Shown one piece after another: positions 47,557 through 56,202 of a stretch of DNA of 64,000 bases (positions are counted from its first letter, which is position 1; each line of letters starts with the position of its first letter). The notes under the pieces are model-generated. The model ran no database searches and was not told the origin of the DNA. It saw only the letters and a program-made list of their open reading frames with translations. Made by a program: the position numbers and the translations under genes. The stretch covers positions 124,001-188,000 of the forward strand of contig NZ_SMFL01000006.1 of the NCBI RefSeq assembly GCF_004349265.1. Reading direction: 5' to 3'. The stretch comes from Dyadobacter psychrotolerans (GTDB lineage Bacteria; Bacteroidota; Bacteroidia; Cytophagales; Spirosomataceae).

Positions 47557-47757
47557 ATGGCCTCGATGCTTGAATACATTAAAATTATTCTGCAAAAGGT
47601 TAGTTTTGACCGCAGATTGTTTGAAAAAGAATTAAGAAAAGCGATTAGAATGCTTATGCCTGCGGAAGTAAAACGCTTAAGGATGTGGTGTTATGAACGT
47701 TACAGCGCGGCATACCTTCCGGTTCTCAATACCTGTTTCGCCAGATTTCATACCTAG
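47557..47757 (+). CDS. Small conserved cytoplasmic protein, unknown function
   Basis: A 66-residue basic, helical protein. The core (LEYIKIILQKVSFDRRLFEK, then ELRKAIRMLMPAEVKRLRMW and CYERYS) resembles short proteins I recall across Bacteroidota, in which a leading helix carries F-D-x3-F-x-K-E-L. Translation may begin at this ATG or at the one three codons later (47566). There is no signal peptide or membrane segment. It may contact nucleic acid given its Lys/Arg content, but that is guesswork. A perfect terminator palindrome follows. Confidence 0.75.
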   Translation: MASMLEYIKIILQKVSFDRRLFEKELRKAIRMLMPAEVKRLRMWCYERYSAAYLPVLNTCFARFHT

Positions 47758-47773
47758 AAATTATTAAAAAATA

Positions 47774-47815
47774 AAAAACGCCTCCCTTTCGGAATTCCGA
47801 AAGGGAGGCGTTTTT
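47774..47815. terminator. Perfect 42-base palindrome, bidirectional terminator
   Basis: The sequence is a perfect inverted repeat centred between 47794 and 47795, from AAAAACGCCTCCC to GGGAGGCGTTTTT, with no unpaired loop in the DNA form. T-runs at each end serve both strands. It separates the 66-residue gene from the convergent TPR gene. Confidence 0.92.
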
Positions 47816-47831
47816 ACCGTTATTTTAAATA

Positions 47832-49562
47832 CTATTTCTTTTTGGCCGGTGCAGCTGCCGCAGGCTGCGCTGCCGGGGCACTCAACCCTAATGCTTCTTT
47901 CGCATTAACATTTTCCGGATCAGCTTTCAAAAGTTTATTCCAATATTCCTTCGATTTTGCATCATCCTTTAACGTAGATGAAGAGTAAAACGCCAGGTAT
48001 GGATATACCACTTTATAAAAACCTTTGTACTTGCCCTGATCTGTAGTATCCTTTTCAGCAATTTCAGCGAATTTCGCATAATGCGGTGCTGAAATACCTT
48101 TGTCGATATTTTCTTGTCTGTCGTATGCATTGTACAATGCTACCCCTCTCCAATAATAACCATATGGCCACTCAGGTGATTTAACAGTTACAATTGAAAA
48201 TATGGAATCAGCCTTGATGTTCAGCGCTCTTTTTGCCTGCAAAATTTGAGCACTGTCTGCACCTGATGCAATAGTTCTAGATGCTTTCTGGAAATAAGAA
48301 AGTCCTAGGTAGTAATAATCATTTATGATTGTTTTTGCAGAAGAATCAAGCGCAATACCTTTTGCGTATGCATCTATTGCTTTATCATAGTCCTTTGCAG
48401 CATAAGTCAAAGCTCCAACTTCTTTGTAGGTTACCGCAGCTTCAACTTTATTTGTATCCAAAGAAGCACCTTTCAAAATGTAGGTAAGTGCAGTCGAATC
48501 ATAAGGCTGTCCTGCGGCAACTGCTTTCTGGTTTAGCGCACGACCCAGGTACTTATAATCGTCTCCAATTACTTTATCAGGAACCTCCTTTATAAACTCG
48601 TCCAGACTTTGAATGGCTTTGTCTGTTTCATTAGTTTTGAAATAAGACCAGCCGTACATTCTTTTGATAAAAGGATTGTTACTTCTTCCTTTCAGTTTAT
48701 CCAAACCTTGAAGCGCCTTTGCATAATCATCGGCAACGAAAGCAAACTGTGTTCCACGAAGTTCTAACTCAGGATCCGTGCTTCCGCTTTTCTGCATAAA
48801 CAAATCAAAGTTCTCTGCCGCCTGCTTATATTTTTGACCCAGGTAATACAACTCCGCAAGGTCTTTATAGGCTGGTGCAAAATTAGGATCTGCTTCGATT
48901 GCTTTTTTATAGTTTTCCAAAGCAAGGTTGTAATTTTTACCGCGCAGGTAAATTTCTCCGATACGATTGTGCGCTACTGCATAATTTGGTTTTGCAGTTA
49001 GAGCATATTCGTATGCAGTAGCAGCAGCACCACCTTCGTTACGCAGCATCAAAGCGTCTCCTTTTGAAATGTAAGCATCTGCAAGATTTTTATCTCTTTT
49101 AACTGCTTCATCTAACAAACGAATTGCTTCGGCAGGATCACTGTTTTTTTCAAACAATGTATAAGCTTCACCTATTCTGTAAAGGACCTCAGCTTCCTTT
49201 TTCTTTTTCTTTTCAGCTTCTTCAAATATGGTTTTTGCTTTTGCTTTATCACCTTTACCCAAAGCAACAGTACCAAGACCTACCTGATTCAGATAAGATT
49301 TATCTTCCAGTGAGACTCCTTTTTCAAAAGCTTTTTGAGCTTCGTCCAACTGGTTGGTTTTAACATAATAGTATCCCAAATAATACTGATTTTCAGGAGA
49401 AGGTGTTCCTTCAGCTAACTTTTTAAATAATTGGCCGGCTTCATTATACCTTTCTGTGTGAATCAAGGCCAAACCATCCTGAATTGTTTGTGCTTGTACA
49501 TTAATAAATGCCAATACACCGAATACAAGCGCTACTAATTTCATTCTCATGTTTCTGTTCAT
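47832..49562 (-). CDS. TPR-repeat secreted protein
   Basis: A 576-residue exported protein with a signal peptide (about 1-25, ending NVQAQ) and an alpha-helical solenoid of about a dozen tetratricopeptide repeats. Clear examples are PENQYYLGYYYVKTNQLDEA (about residue 52), AVAHNRIGEIYLRGKNYNLA and FAPAYKDLAELYYLGQKYKQ. It ends in an Ala/Pro/Lys-rich tail. As the last gene of the exbB-exbD-exbD-tonB unit it probably scaffolds an envelope complex. It is not one of the gliding proteins I can name. Confidence 0.9.
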   Translation of the reverse strand: MNRNMRMKLVALVFGVLAFINVQAQTIQDGLALIHTERYNEAGQLFKKLAEGTPSPENQYYLGYYYVKTNQLDEAQKAFEKGVSLEDKSYLNQVGLGTVALGKGDKAKAKTIFEEAEKKKKKEAEVLYRIGEAYTLFEKNSDPAEAIRLLDEAVKRDKNLADAYISKGDALMLRNEGGAAATAYEYALTAKPNYAVAHNRIGEIYLRGKNYNLALENYKKAIEADPNFAPAYKDLAELYYLGQKYKQAAENFDLFMQKSGSTDPELELRGTQFAFVADDYAKALQGLDKLKGRSNNPFIKRMYGWSYFKTNETDKAIQSLDEFIKEVPDKVIGDDYKYLGRALNQKAVAAGQPYDSTALTYILKGASLDTNKVEAAVTYKEVGALTYAAKDYDKAIDAYAKGIALDSSAKTIINDYYYLGLSYFQKASRTIASGADSAQILQAKRALNIKADSIFSIVTVKSPEWPYGYYWRGVALYNAYDRQENIDKGISAPHYAKFAEIAEKDTTDQGKYKGFYKVVYPYLAFYSSSTLKDDAKSKEYWNKLLKADPENVNAKEALGLSAPAAQPAAAAPAKKK

Positions 49563-49642
49563 TTTTTACCCGGTTAATATAATGATAAAAAATTTGGTCT
49601 TTCAATAAACAAGTCCAAATGTGAAAAATTGTATATAAAGCG

Positions 49643-50596
49643 TTAAAAATTTTTACCTGTTTTCACCTCGATCTGTCTTGGAAACCGGATCATCGGAATC
49701 AGCCCCATTTTTTGAATAATAAGTCCTCCAACGTCGCGGGCAATATAAGTCATTAATCCGCCACCAAGACCCGAGTATCCTTCGCGGCTGATAATATAAA
49801 CATCACGGGACAGAGGATAATTCCTAAATTCCAATCCCGCCTGAAACGGCTGATAGTAATCCGAGATTGATTTGGGATCATCTGTCTTGGATATTCCGAA
49901 TACATTTAAGCCTTTTGATAACTCTACACTCGCCAGAGAATGGCCGTCACTTATCCAGTTTACACCTATGAAACCCATATACAATGGATTTGCTTTCACT
50001 TCCTCGATCACCTTCTTATTAGTTCCCGCAGCAATCAGCCTAAAATTCTTAAAATCCTTCAGATTAAATTTTTCTCTAATAAAGTTGAGATTGCTGGCAT
50101 TCACATCATCAAATACCAGTGTTATTAAACCGGATTGATTACTTCCTGCAAGTTGAGACCAGTCCGTAATTTTGCCTTCAAAAATTCCTTTCAATTCAGA
50201 CAACGTCATCAGGCTGTCCGAGTTGGCTTTGCTTACAATAACTGCCAGTCCGTCGATTGCTATATGCTGATATTGAATGTAGCCTTTCTGACTTCTCATA
50301 ATTGCGTCTTCCTTGGCTGTTAATTTTCTTGTTGCAAAAACAACTCTGGCGCTATCTTGAAGAAGCTGAAGTACCGACCGTTGTTCCGGCTTGTAATCTA
50401 CATTGAAGTGCGTCTCGGGATAAATACCTTCGTACGCACTGGTTAAGGCATCAACCAGTGGTTTGAATGATTCATCCGCTGCTATCGTAACCGACCCTCT
50501 TCTCGGATTGTCGCTTTCAGAAGTTTCCGACCCTGAACAGCCCGTCAGAAAAGACACGAAGACAAAGAGTATTCCAATACCTAATATATTCCTCAT
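49643..50596 (-). CDS. PstS-like substrate-binding lipoprotein
   Basis: A 317-residue lipoprotein with signal peptide and lipobox LTGC near residue 18. The mature part is a PstS-type periplasmic binding domain: VTIAADESFKPLVDALTSAYEG, then VIVSKANSDSLMTLSELKGIF, and further segments of the phosphate-binding family. The frame also opens at 50626, but ATG 50596 overlaps the previous gene's stop as ATGA, so I prefer it. No PstC, PstA or PstB is nearby. Placement inside a Ton operon suggests a role with outer-membrane transport rather than ordinary phosphate import. Confidence 0.87.
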   Translation of the reverse strand: MRNILGIGILFVFVSFLTGCSGSETSESDNPRRGSVTIAADESFKPLVDALTSAYEGIYPETHFNVDYKPEQRSVLQLLQDSARVVFATRKLTAKEDAIMRSQKGYIQYQHIAIDGLAVIVSKANSDSLMTLSELKGIFEGKITDWSQLAGSNQSGLITLVFDDVNASNLNFIREKFNLKDFKNFRLIAAGTNKKVIEEVKANPLYMGFIGVNWISDGHSLASVELSKGLNVFGISKTDDPKSISDYYQPFQAGLEFRNYPLSRDVYIISREGYSGLGGGLMTYIARDVGGLIIQKMGLIPMIRFPRQIEVKTGKNF

Positions 50597-50817
50597 GGCT
50601 CTATTTGGTTTCTTTGTCTTTTCCATACGCGGTAACCACGAAAAATTCCATACAAAATAAGTGTGCCACCCAACGCATTCCGCTGCAAAGCGCTTAACGG
50701 AAACAAATTAAAAGACGAGGAGGAGAAGATCAAAAAGATCCCTCCTCCCACGTATACCAGAGCCATTAGCAAAGAGGCAAGATCCAAGACCTTCTCATGC
50801 AATGGTTTTTCCTTCAT
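50593..50817 (-). CDS. Small two-helix membrane protein of the Ton operon
   Basis: A 74-residue protein with two membrane helices (about 12-32 LASLLMALVYVGGGIFLIF and 44-62), short charged ends and no signal peptide. The name of the family is not known to me. It lies 3 bases after the tonB stop, and its own stop overlaps the start of the PstS-like gene, so translation of all three is linked. It may help assemble the energising complex (inference). Confidence 0.8.
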   Translation of the reverse strand: MKEKPLHEKVLDLASLLMALVYVGGGIFLIFSSSSFNLFPLSALQRNALGGTLILYGIFRGYRVWKRQRNQIEP

Positions 50818-50820
50818 GAG

Positions 50821-51645
50821 TTACTCCAATTGGAAATTAATAGGAAGGTTGAATTTAACACGTACTGCACGTCCCGACTGTTTACCTGGCTTCCATTTTG
50901 GCATCGCTTTCACAACACGCATGGCTTCCTCATCACAACCAAAACCTAGTCCTTTCAGTACCTGTACATCAGTAATACTTCCATCAACGTTCACAACGAA
51001 GGACATAAATACCCGTCCTGAAACGTTCGCTCTTGAAGCTGCACTTGGGTATTTAATGTTTTTGTTAAGATACTTGTACATTTCTGATGCACCTCCCTGG
51101 AATTCAGGCTGCTGCTCAACAACTGTAAAGATCTTTTCAGGTTCCGGAGCAGCTTCAACTACCACACCCTTACTAGGAGCTGCAACAGCTTCCGGGGCAA
51201 CGATAATCTCATTTGCATTAGGATCACCTTCAATTGTCTTGTTCGCTACAACCGCTTCTTTAATCTCTTCCACAGTTGGCGGAGGTGTTTCTTCCGGAAC
51301 TTCTTCATCCTTTTTTACTTCGGGAGGAAGAAACTTCACTGTGTTCACCTTAGGCTGCTCAATTGGCGGCGGCGGTGGCGGTGGCGGTTCTGCCGGATCT
51401 ATTGGAGGCGGCGGGATATTCATTAAGTCCACGTTAACCTCTACTAACTCTTCTTTATCATCCGACGCAAATTTGCTGATAATTGCCGGAGAGAACATTG
51501 CTAAAAGAAAAAGTGCAGCACCGATTAATGTAGCTTTTGTCACATCAGCACGGTAACCCTTGCGAAGTGTAAATGCCCCATACGCCTTGTTACGATTTGC
51601 AAACACTATATCATCCAGTGTCGCATTCGGGCTCATTTCTGCCAT
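50821..51645 (-). CDS. tonB: Energy transducer TonB
   Basis: A 274-residue TonB protein, which transmits proton-motive force from ExbB-ExbD to outer-membrane receptors. It has one membrane helix (about 38-56, LIGAALFLLAMFSPAII), a proline-rich periplasmic spacer (about 78-100, with PPPPPPPP), an acidic linker and a C-terminal TonB domain from about 185, with NIKYPSAASRANVSGRVFMS and MPKWKPGKQSGRAVRV. The N-terminal cytoplasmic stretch contains FANRNKAYGAFTLRKGY, typical of Bacteroidota TonB proteins. It follows the two exbD genes in the operon. Confidence 0.95.
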   Translation of the reverse strand: MAEMSPNATLDDIVFANRNKAYGAFTLRKGYRADVTKATLIGAALFLLAMFSPAIISKFASDDKEELVEVNVDLMNIPPPPIDPAEPPPPPPPPIEQPKVNTVKFLPPEVKKDEEVPEETPPPTVEEIKEAVVANKTIEGDPNANEIIVAPEAVAAPSKGVVVEAAPEPEKIFTVVEQQPEFQGGASEMYKYLNKNIKYPSAASRANVSGRVFMSFVVNVDGSITDVQVLKGLGFGCDEEAMRVVKAMPKWKPGKQSGRAVRVKFNLPINFQLE

Positions 51646-51669
51646 GGCGATTTGATTAAAAGTTAAAAA

Positions 51670-52254
51670 TTAGTTTTTAGGTTTGATCTTGTCTCCAAGA
51701 ACCTTTTTCTCTGAATCAGTAAGATTATCTACCAATGCATACCTTTTAGACTTTGTAATGGCCATTTCGTCCAGTACGTCTACCATGTTTTTGAAGGAAG
51801 ACACCACTGTTGGTTTGATAACCACTACGAAAGGATCATTGCCTTTATCATCCTTAGGATTAGCTGCATTGATTCTTTTAGCAGAGTTAAAAATCACACT
51901 TCTCAAATCAGAACCGTAACCGGTTGTTTTCAAAGAAGCCTCTGCATTATCATCATCAGCTGCAACACCATCCAGGTAGTAAACATTGTCACTAGCTCCC
52001 AGGAAAAGTGTTAAAACTTTTGATGCTTTCAACGGTTCCGTTTCTTCTGGCTGATCCTTATCCTGCTTGTCAGGAAAGAATACAGACATAGCCGTTGGTT
52101 TACTCATTGTAGTTGCAAGCATGAAGAAGGTAATGAGCAGGAATCCTAAATCCACCATTGGAGTCATATCGACCCGGGTAGACATCTTTTTACCCCTTAC
52201 CTTACCATCACCTTTACCATGCCCGCCGCCACCGGATTCTTCAATAGCTGCCAT
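51670..52254 (-). CDS. exbD: Biopolymer transport protein ExbD/TolR (second copy)
   Basis: A 194-residue ExbD-type protein with a short cytoplasmic N-terminus, one membrane helix at about 30-50 (MVDLGFLLITFFMLATTM) and a periplasmic domain. The helix carries the conserved Asp of the proton path in TPMVDLGFLL. The N-terminus is Gly/His-rich (GGGGHGKGDGKVRG). It is cotranscribed with the other exbD and with tonB, and may form a heteromeric stator with its neighbour. Confidence 0.93.
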   Translation of the reverse strand: MAAIEESGGGGHGKGDGKVRGKKMSTRVDMTPMVDLGFLLITFFMLATTMSKPTAMSVFFPDKQDKDQPEETEPLKASKVLTLFLGASDNVYYLDGVAADDDNAEASLKTTGYGSDLRSVIFNSAKRINAANPKDDKGNDPFVVVIKPTVVSSFKNMVDVLDEMAITKSKRYALVDNLTDSEKKVLGDKIKPKN

Positions 52255-52295
52255 GTTAATACTTTAAATTAAAAGTGAAACTGTTGTTCTTTCTA

Positions 52296-52907
52296 TCAGT
52301 CTTTGAAACCTGCCGGAGCATCTTCACTTCCTGTGATAAGAGAGAACTTGTTAATGTTCTGCGACTGCAGATTCGCTAACACATCCTTGAAAACAGGGAA
52401 TTTAGCTACGTTGTCTCCTTTCAAAGCAATCCTCAGCTGCGGATTTGCTTTTCTGGCTGCGTAAACCCAGTCAGCAAGTTCACTTGTTCCGGTTGAATCA
52501 ACCTTCACACCTGGCTGCTTAACTGCACTCATCTGTTCCTTTGGCAAACTCAACCAAGGCTTCAACTGATTAATCGGAAATCCAAAGCTTGTCTGCAGGG
52601 CAAACTTCGCTTTTTCAACTTCAGTAAAAGTAATACCCTTAGTCTGAGCGATATTATCCAGCATTGCTGCACGTGTAGGCTTGGCATCTACTCCAAAGTA
52701 AACCTTGCCATCCTTATCTATACTGATGATCATCAATTCATCATCCGGTACTTTAATCTGCGAAATTGATGTAGGGGTTGTAATCTCTGCATCATTCGTT
52801 TTAAAAGTAGCCGTCATGATAAAGAACGTCAACAGCAAGAAAGCCACGTCCGTCATAGCGGTCATATCTGTATGCGGCGGGTGTTTCTTAGGCTTAACTA
52901 CTCCCAT
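52296..52907 (-). CDS. exbD: Biopolymer transport protein ExbD/TolR (first copy)
   Basis: A 203-residue ExbD-type protein with one membrane helix at about 15-36 (MTDVAFLLLTFFIMTATF) holding the conserved Asp (TDVAFLLL). Its periplasmic domain differs markedly from the second copy. The duplicate ExbD arrangement behind one ExbB is common in Bacteroidota. The start MGVVKPKKHPPHTDMTAMTD gives the normal cytoplasmic leader. Confidence 0.93.
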   Translation of the reverse strand: MGVVKPKKHPPHTDMTAMTDVAFLLLTFFIMTATFKTNDAEITTPTSISQIKVPDDELMIISIDKDGKVYFGVDAKPTRAAMLDNIAQTKGITFTEVEKAKFALQTSFGFPINQLKPWLSLPKEQMSAVKQPGVKVDSTGTSELADWVYAARKANPQLRIALKGDNVAKFPVFKDVLANLQSQNINKFSLITGSEDAPAGFKD

Positions 52908-52971
52908 GGTTTTACAAATATATAAGTTTTTTTAATATTAACGAAAATTATATATTAATAGTTCGTAACTA

Positions 52972-53811
52972 TTAATAATGAGCAGCAAAATTTTGCTGAA
53001 TGCTCAAACCAATTTCGTCAATACTGTAAGTGAGGTCATCTACGCGGCTGTTAAGGTATGCGTAAGAAATAGTTGCAATTGCAGAAGTACCGATACCAAT
53101 CGCAGTGTTGATAAGGGCCTCAGAGATACCTGCTGCAAGCGCACCAGAATCAGAAGCACCAGATGCACCAAGAGCAGCAAATGCACGGATCATACCAAGT
53201 ACCGTTCCAAGAAGGGCGATAAGTGTAGAAGCTCCGGCCAACGTCGCTATGATAGTAAGGTTCTTTTGTAGCATAGGAAGCTCCAATGTTGTTGCTTCGT
53301 CCACTTCTTTTTGCAATGCAGCAAGTTTTTGCTCTTTGTCAAGCTGAGTTTCAGTAGCAAGTTGTTTGTATTTCAACAAACCAGCCTTGATTACATTACC
53401 AACTGAACCTTTTTGCTTATCGCATTCTTTGATAGCTTCGTCAATTTGGTTTTTGTCAAGAAGTGCTTTGATTTTACGAACGAAAGAATCAATGCTTCCT
53501 GAACCATTTGCTTTACCAATTGTGATCATACGTTCGATTGTGAACACAAGCACAACAAGAAAACAAGTCATTAACAAAGGTACGATTGGCCCACCTTCGT
53601 GAACAATACCAAAATAATCCCCTGGTTTTGGACCTTTTGTATGATCACCGTCGATAAAGTGATCAGGAGCACCCAAGACAAACATGTAAACGCAAAGGGC
53701 AATAACAAATAGTAGGGGGATTACCAATGCCGGGTTTAAACCACCTGAGCCTTTTGATGCCGCTGGTGCAGACTTAGGTGCTGGTGCCGGACTTGTAGCT
53801 TTCTTTTCCAT
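52972..53811 (-). CDS. exbB: MotA/TolQ/ExbB proton channel family protein
   Basis: A 279-residue proton-channel subunit that, with ExbD, powers TonB. The N-terminus is Ala/Pro/Lys-rich. Three to four membrane helices follow: about 27-47 (LVIPLLFVIALCVYMFV), 73-93, and the conserved pair at about 185-210 (LIALLGTVLGMIRAF) and 230-258, where the TVLGMIRAF and SEALINTAIGIG segments are the family's hallmark. A long cytoplasmic stretch lies between helices 2 and 3. It is the first gene of the Ton operon. Confidence 0.94.
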   Translation of the reverse strand: MEKKATSPAPAPKSAPAASKGSGGLNPALVIPLLFVIALCVYMFVLGAPDHFIDGDHTKGPKPGDYFGIVHEGGPIVPLLMTCFLVVLVFTIERMITIGKANGSGSIDSFVRKIKALLDKNQIDEAIKECDKQKGSVGNVIKAGLLKYKQLATETQLDKEQKLAALQKEVDEATTLELPMLQKNLTIIATLAGASTLIALLGTVLGMIRAFAALGASGASDSGALAAGISEALINTAIGIGTSAIATISYAYLNSRVDDLTYSIDEIGLSIQQNFAAHY

Positions 53812-53927
53812 CAGACTTACTTTTAAAGGTTAAATTGAGATTTTGGTTGTGAATTAAATAAAAGTTTTGGTTAAAATCGGCTTTTGTAAAATAAAATTTC
53901 GGTTGCGTTTTATGTTTTCGACTTTCA

Positions 53928-53961
53928 CAAAAGTATGAGTTTTCCTTTTAAAAAAAAGCAA
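53928..53961 (-). promoter_or_regulatory. Possible promoter of the Ton operon
   Basis: On the minus strand TACTTTTG at 53928-53935 matches TAnnTTTG, and a TTG at 53959-53961 lies 23 bases upstream. The spacing is at the upper end for Bacteroidota promoters. The mRNA leader would be about 110 bases. Confidence 0.42.
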
Positions 53962-54434
53962 GCTTTTCAGCTGTTTTTTTGTTCTGCTCTTTTTTCGACA
54001 TTACGTGAATTGTATAATTTAAAGAATAAGAACAAGCATTTATCCTATTCCAATCCGATCGTTTAGCTTGATAAAGAGCCAGATAGCTACCAATTACGGA
54101 CTTATAAAAATTGCACTCTTTTTGCGAAACAATGCTAACATCTTTTTTAAATCGGCCGTTTGGAGTTTAAAATATTTTAATATCGGACAATAAAAGCAAA
54201 TATTATTTTCCTCGCCACCAAAAGACAACTCGATTTTTTATAATTACGTTACTAAAAAATTATATTATGCCTTTCTCAGCCTCTTTTCAACTGTGCATCT
54301 CTCCTCGTTATCCGTTGACTTCGGCCCTTAGGTAAAACCTCAATTTCAAAAATTTACTGGAATGATCGGCAAAAATGTAATAATTTTAACTTTCATTACA
54401 ATCACGACTCTAAATATAACAAATTGTTAATAAT
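53962..54434. other. Gene-free AT-rich region before gatC
   Basis: This 473-base stretch has no open reading frame, tRNA or repeat I can recognise. It lies between the Ton operon promoter and gatC, and must hold the gatC promoter. A small palindrome CGGCCGTTTGG occurs near 54153 but without clear arms. Confidence 0.35.
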
Positions 54435-54722
54435 ATGAAAATTGACAAAGATTCACTTACAAAGATTGCTCATTTGGCCAGGCTTAATATAAAGCCCGGA
54501 GAAGAGACAACCTTATTGAACAGCATGGATTCCGTATTATCATGGATGGAGCAACTCAATGAAGTTGATACTGAAGGCGTGGAACCACTGACGCACATCA
54601 TGGAGGAAGAAAACATCTGGCGCAATGATGAAAGTTCAAATACCCTGACACGCGAAGAGGCTCTATCGAATGCACCTGCCAAAAATTCGGCCTATATAAT
54701 GGTACCTAAAGTGATTGAGTGA
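54435..54722 (+). CDS. gatC: Asp-tRNA(Asn)/Glu-tRNA(Gln) amidotransferase subunit C
   Basis: GatC is the small assembly subunit of the tRNA-dependent amidotransferase GatCAB, which makes Gln-tRNA and/or Asn-tRNA. The 95-residue protein shows the family segments KIAHLARLNIKPGEE at the start and WMEQLNEVDTEGVEPLTHI in the middle, with a C-terminal APAKNSAYIMVPKVIE. GatA and GatB are elsewhere. Its last 17 bases overlap the convergent nitrilase gene, so both coding ends share DNA. Confidence 0.93.
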   Translation: MKIDKDSLTKIAHLARLNIKPGEETTLLNSMDSVLSWMEQLNEVDTEGVEPLTHIMEEENIWRNDESSNTLTREEALSNAPAKNSAYIMVPKVIE

Positions 54723-55509
54723 TATTTTTTTCATTCAACACAAAATCATCAGCATCCAGATAAGCAGGAAACTGTGTCCGGTACGTCCGAAGTTCGGAAT
54801 TTGATAATGTAACAACTTTTTCATCCTCCGCAGATCCAATTGCCAATCGGGGTTCTCCAAGAAAATCATGAGCCACCGAATCGCCCTGATATTTAATTCC
54901 ATTGCCATCTTCCCCTACCCTGTTCACCCCAATTACATAACACAGATTTTCTATTGCCCTGGCTTTTAATAAAATATTCCAGGCATTTGCCCGCCGCGCA
55001 GGCCAACTTGCTACATATATAAGCAGGTCATATGGGTCGTCGGTCAGGTTTCTGCTCCAAACCGGAAACCTCAAATCATAACAGACCAATCCTAAAATAT
55101 TCCAGCCCTTCCAGGTGATAATCTTTCTTGCCTCTCCCGGCGTGTAAGCTGCGTGCTCCTCTCCCATGCGAAACAGGTGACGCTTGTCACTGTAAACAGA
55201 AGATCCATCCGGAAAGACATAAAACAGACGATTGTAAAAATTATTGTGCTCTTTCACAGCAAAACTTCCGACAACGAGCGCCCCGGTTTGTTTTGCTGTG
55301 TTTTTCATCCAGCGCGAAGTAGTCATGTTTGAATGTTCCGCCAGCGAAGTATTCATCGTAAACCCTAAATTAAACATCTCGGGTAATACGATGATATCTA
55401 CCGGTTTTTCAAGCGCTGCAATCTTTTCTTCCAAAGATGAAAGATTGGCTGTTACATCCTCCCAGTATAAATTTGTCTGTATCAGCGCAACTGCCAGTTC
55501 GTCTTTCAT
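54706..55509 (-). CDS. Nitrilase-superfamily amidohydrolase, omega-amidase-like
   Basis: A 267-residue cytoplasmic carbon-nitrogen hydrolase. The catalytic Glu-Lys-Cys triad is visible in order: E of VLPEMFNLGF (about residue 43), K of YSDKRHLFRMG (about 109) and C of GLVCYDLRFPVW (about 143). The pattern is closest to YafV/omega-amidase, which hydrolyses alpha-ketoglutaramate and related waste amides. Such enzymes are a metabolite-repair class. Specificity is inferred only from the DLRFP motif. It is convergent with gatC, overlapping by 17 bases. Confidence 0.88.
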   Translation of the reverse strand: MKDELAVALIQTNLYWEDVTANLSSLEEKIAALEKPVDIIVLPEMFNLGFTMNTSLAEHSNMTTSRWMKNTAKQTGALVVGSFAVKEHNNFYNRLFYVFPDGSSVYSDKRHLFRMGEEHAAYTPGEARKIITWKGWNILGLVCYDLRFPVWSRNLTDDPYDLLIYVASWPARRANAWNILLKARAIENLCYVIGVNRVGEDGNGIKYQGDSVAHDFLGEPRLAIGSAEDEKVVTLSNSELRTYRTQFPAYLDADDFVLNEKNITQSL

Positions 55510-55573
55510 TATATATGATATCCGGTAAGCGTTTAACTTCTTTAACTACCTAACTTCTCCAACCTCTGGACAT

Positions 55574-56161
55574 TTATCTCCGTCCGGGAAAACGCATGCG
55601 ATAGTCCGAATCTACATTCCCTTTTGTGATATCGGCTAGTTTCTTTTTTATAAGCTGCTTTTTAAGTGTAGGCAGGTAGTCTACAAACAGTTTTCCAAGT
55701 AAATGATCATATTCATGCTGAATGATCCTGGCAGCCATTCCGGTATATTCCTCAATGTATTCGTTCCAATCAGTATCACGATAACGAATCTTCAGTCGTT
55801 CCGGACGATAAACATCTCCCCTGATACCCGGAATGCTCAGACACCCTTCTTCAAACGCCCACTCCTTACCATCTTCCTCAAGTATTTCAGGATTGATAAA
55901 TGTCTTTTTAAAATCTACCAGCGACAAATCCGGCTCGTCGTCATCGTCGTCTTCATCTTTTTCACTAAAAGGTGTTCCGTCTACAACAAAAACACGGATG
56001 TTCATTCCAATCTGCGGAGCTGCTAATCCTACACCACTGGCAGAATACATGGTTTCGAACATATCATCCGATAATTTTTTCAGATCAAGATCTTCTTTTT
56101 CTATAAAGCGGGTCGGTTTTCTGAGTATGGGATCACCGTAAGCTACAATAGGATAAATCAT
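55574..56161 (-). CDS. def: Peptide deformylase
   Basis: This enzyme removes the formyl group from nascent proteins. The 195-residue protein has all three motifs: GVGLAAPQIG (about 44), EEGCLSIPG (about 115) and QHEYDHLLG (about 155), the last giving the metal-binding HExxH-type histidines. An acidic insertion of about 15 residues (EKDEDDDDDEPDLS, about 76-90) lies between the first two motifs. Such insertions occur in Bacteroidota deformylases to varying length. It follows ruvX on the same strand, 41 bases later, and is probably cotranscribed. Confidence 0.95.
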   Translation of the reverse strand: MIYPIVAYGDPILRKPTRFIEKEDLDLKKLSDDMFETMYSASGVGLAAPQIGMNIRVFVVDGTPFSEKDEDDDDDEPDLSLVDFKKTFINPEILEEDGKEWAFEEGCLSIPGIRGDVYRPERLKIRYRDTDWNEYIEEYTGMAARIIQHEYDHLLGKLFVDYLPTLKKQLIKKKLADITKGNVDSDYRMRFPGRR

Positions 56162-56202
56162 TTTTAAATATTTGTAAATATGTGTAGAATTCTAAATGGA
56201 TT

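Noticed and set aside
50663..51556. 297-codon plus-strand frame over tonB
   Set aside because: It is antisense to tonB and the PstS-operon genes, whose products are clear; composition (Ser/Gly runs) mirrors the proline-rich TonB spacer.
53962..54434. Possible tRNA or small RNA in the long spacer before gatC
   Set aside because: No cloverleaf, CCA-end or conserved arms could be drawn; no terminator-like hairpin with a T-run.
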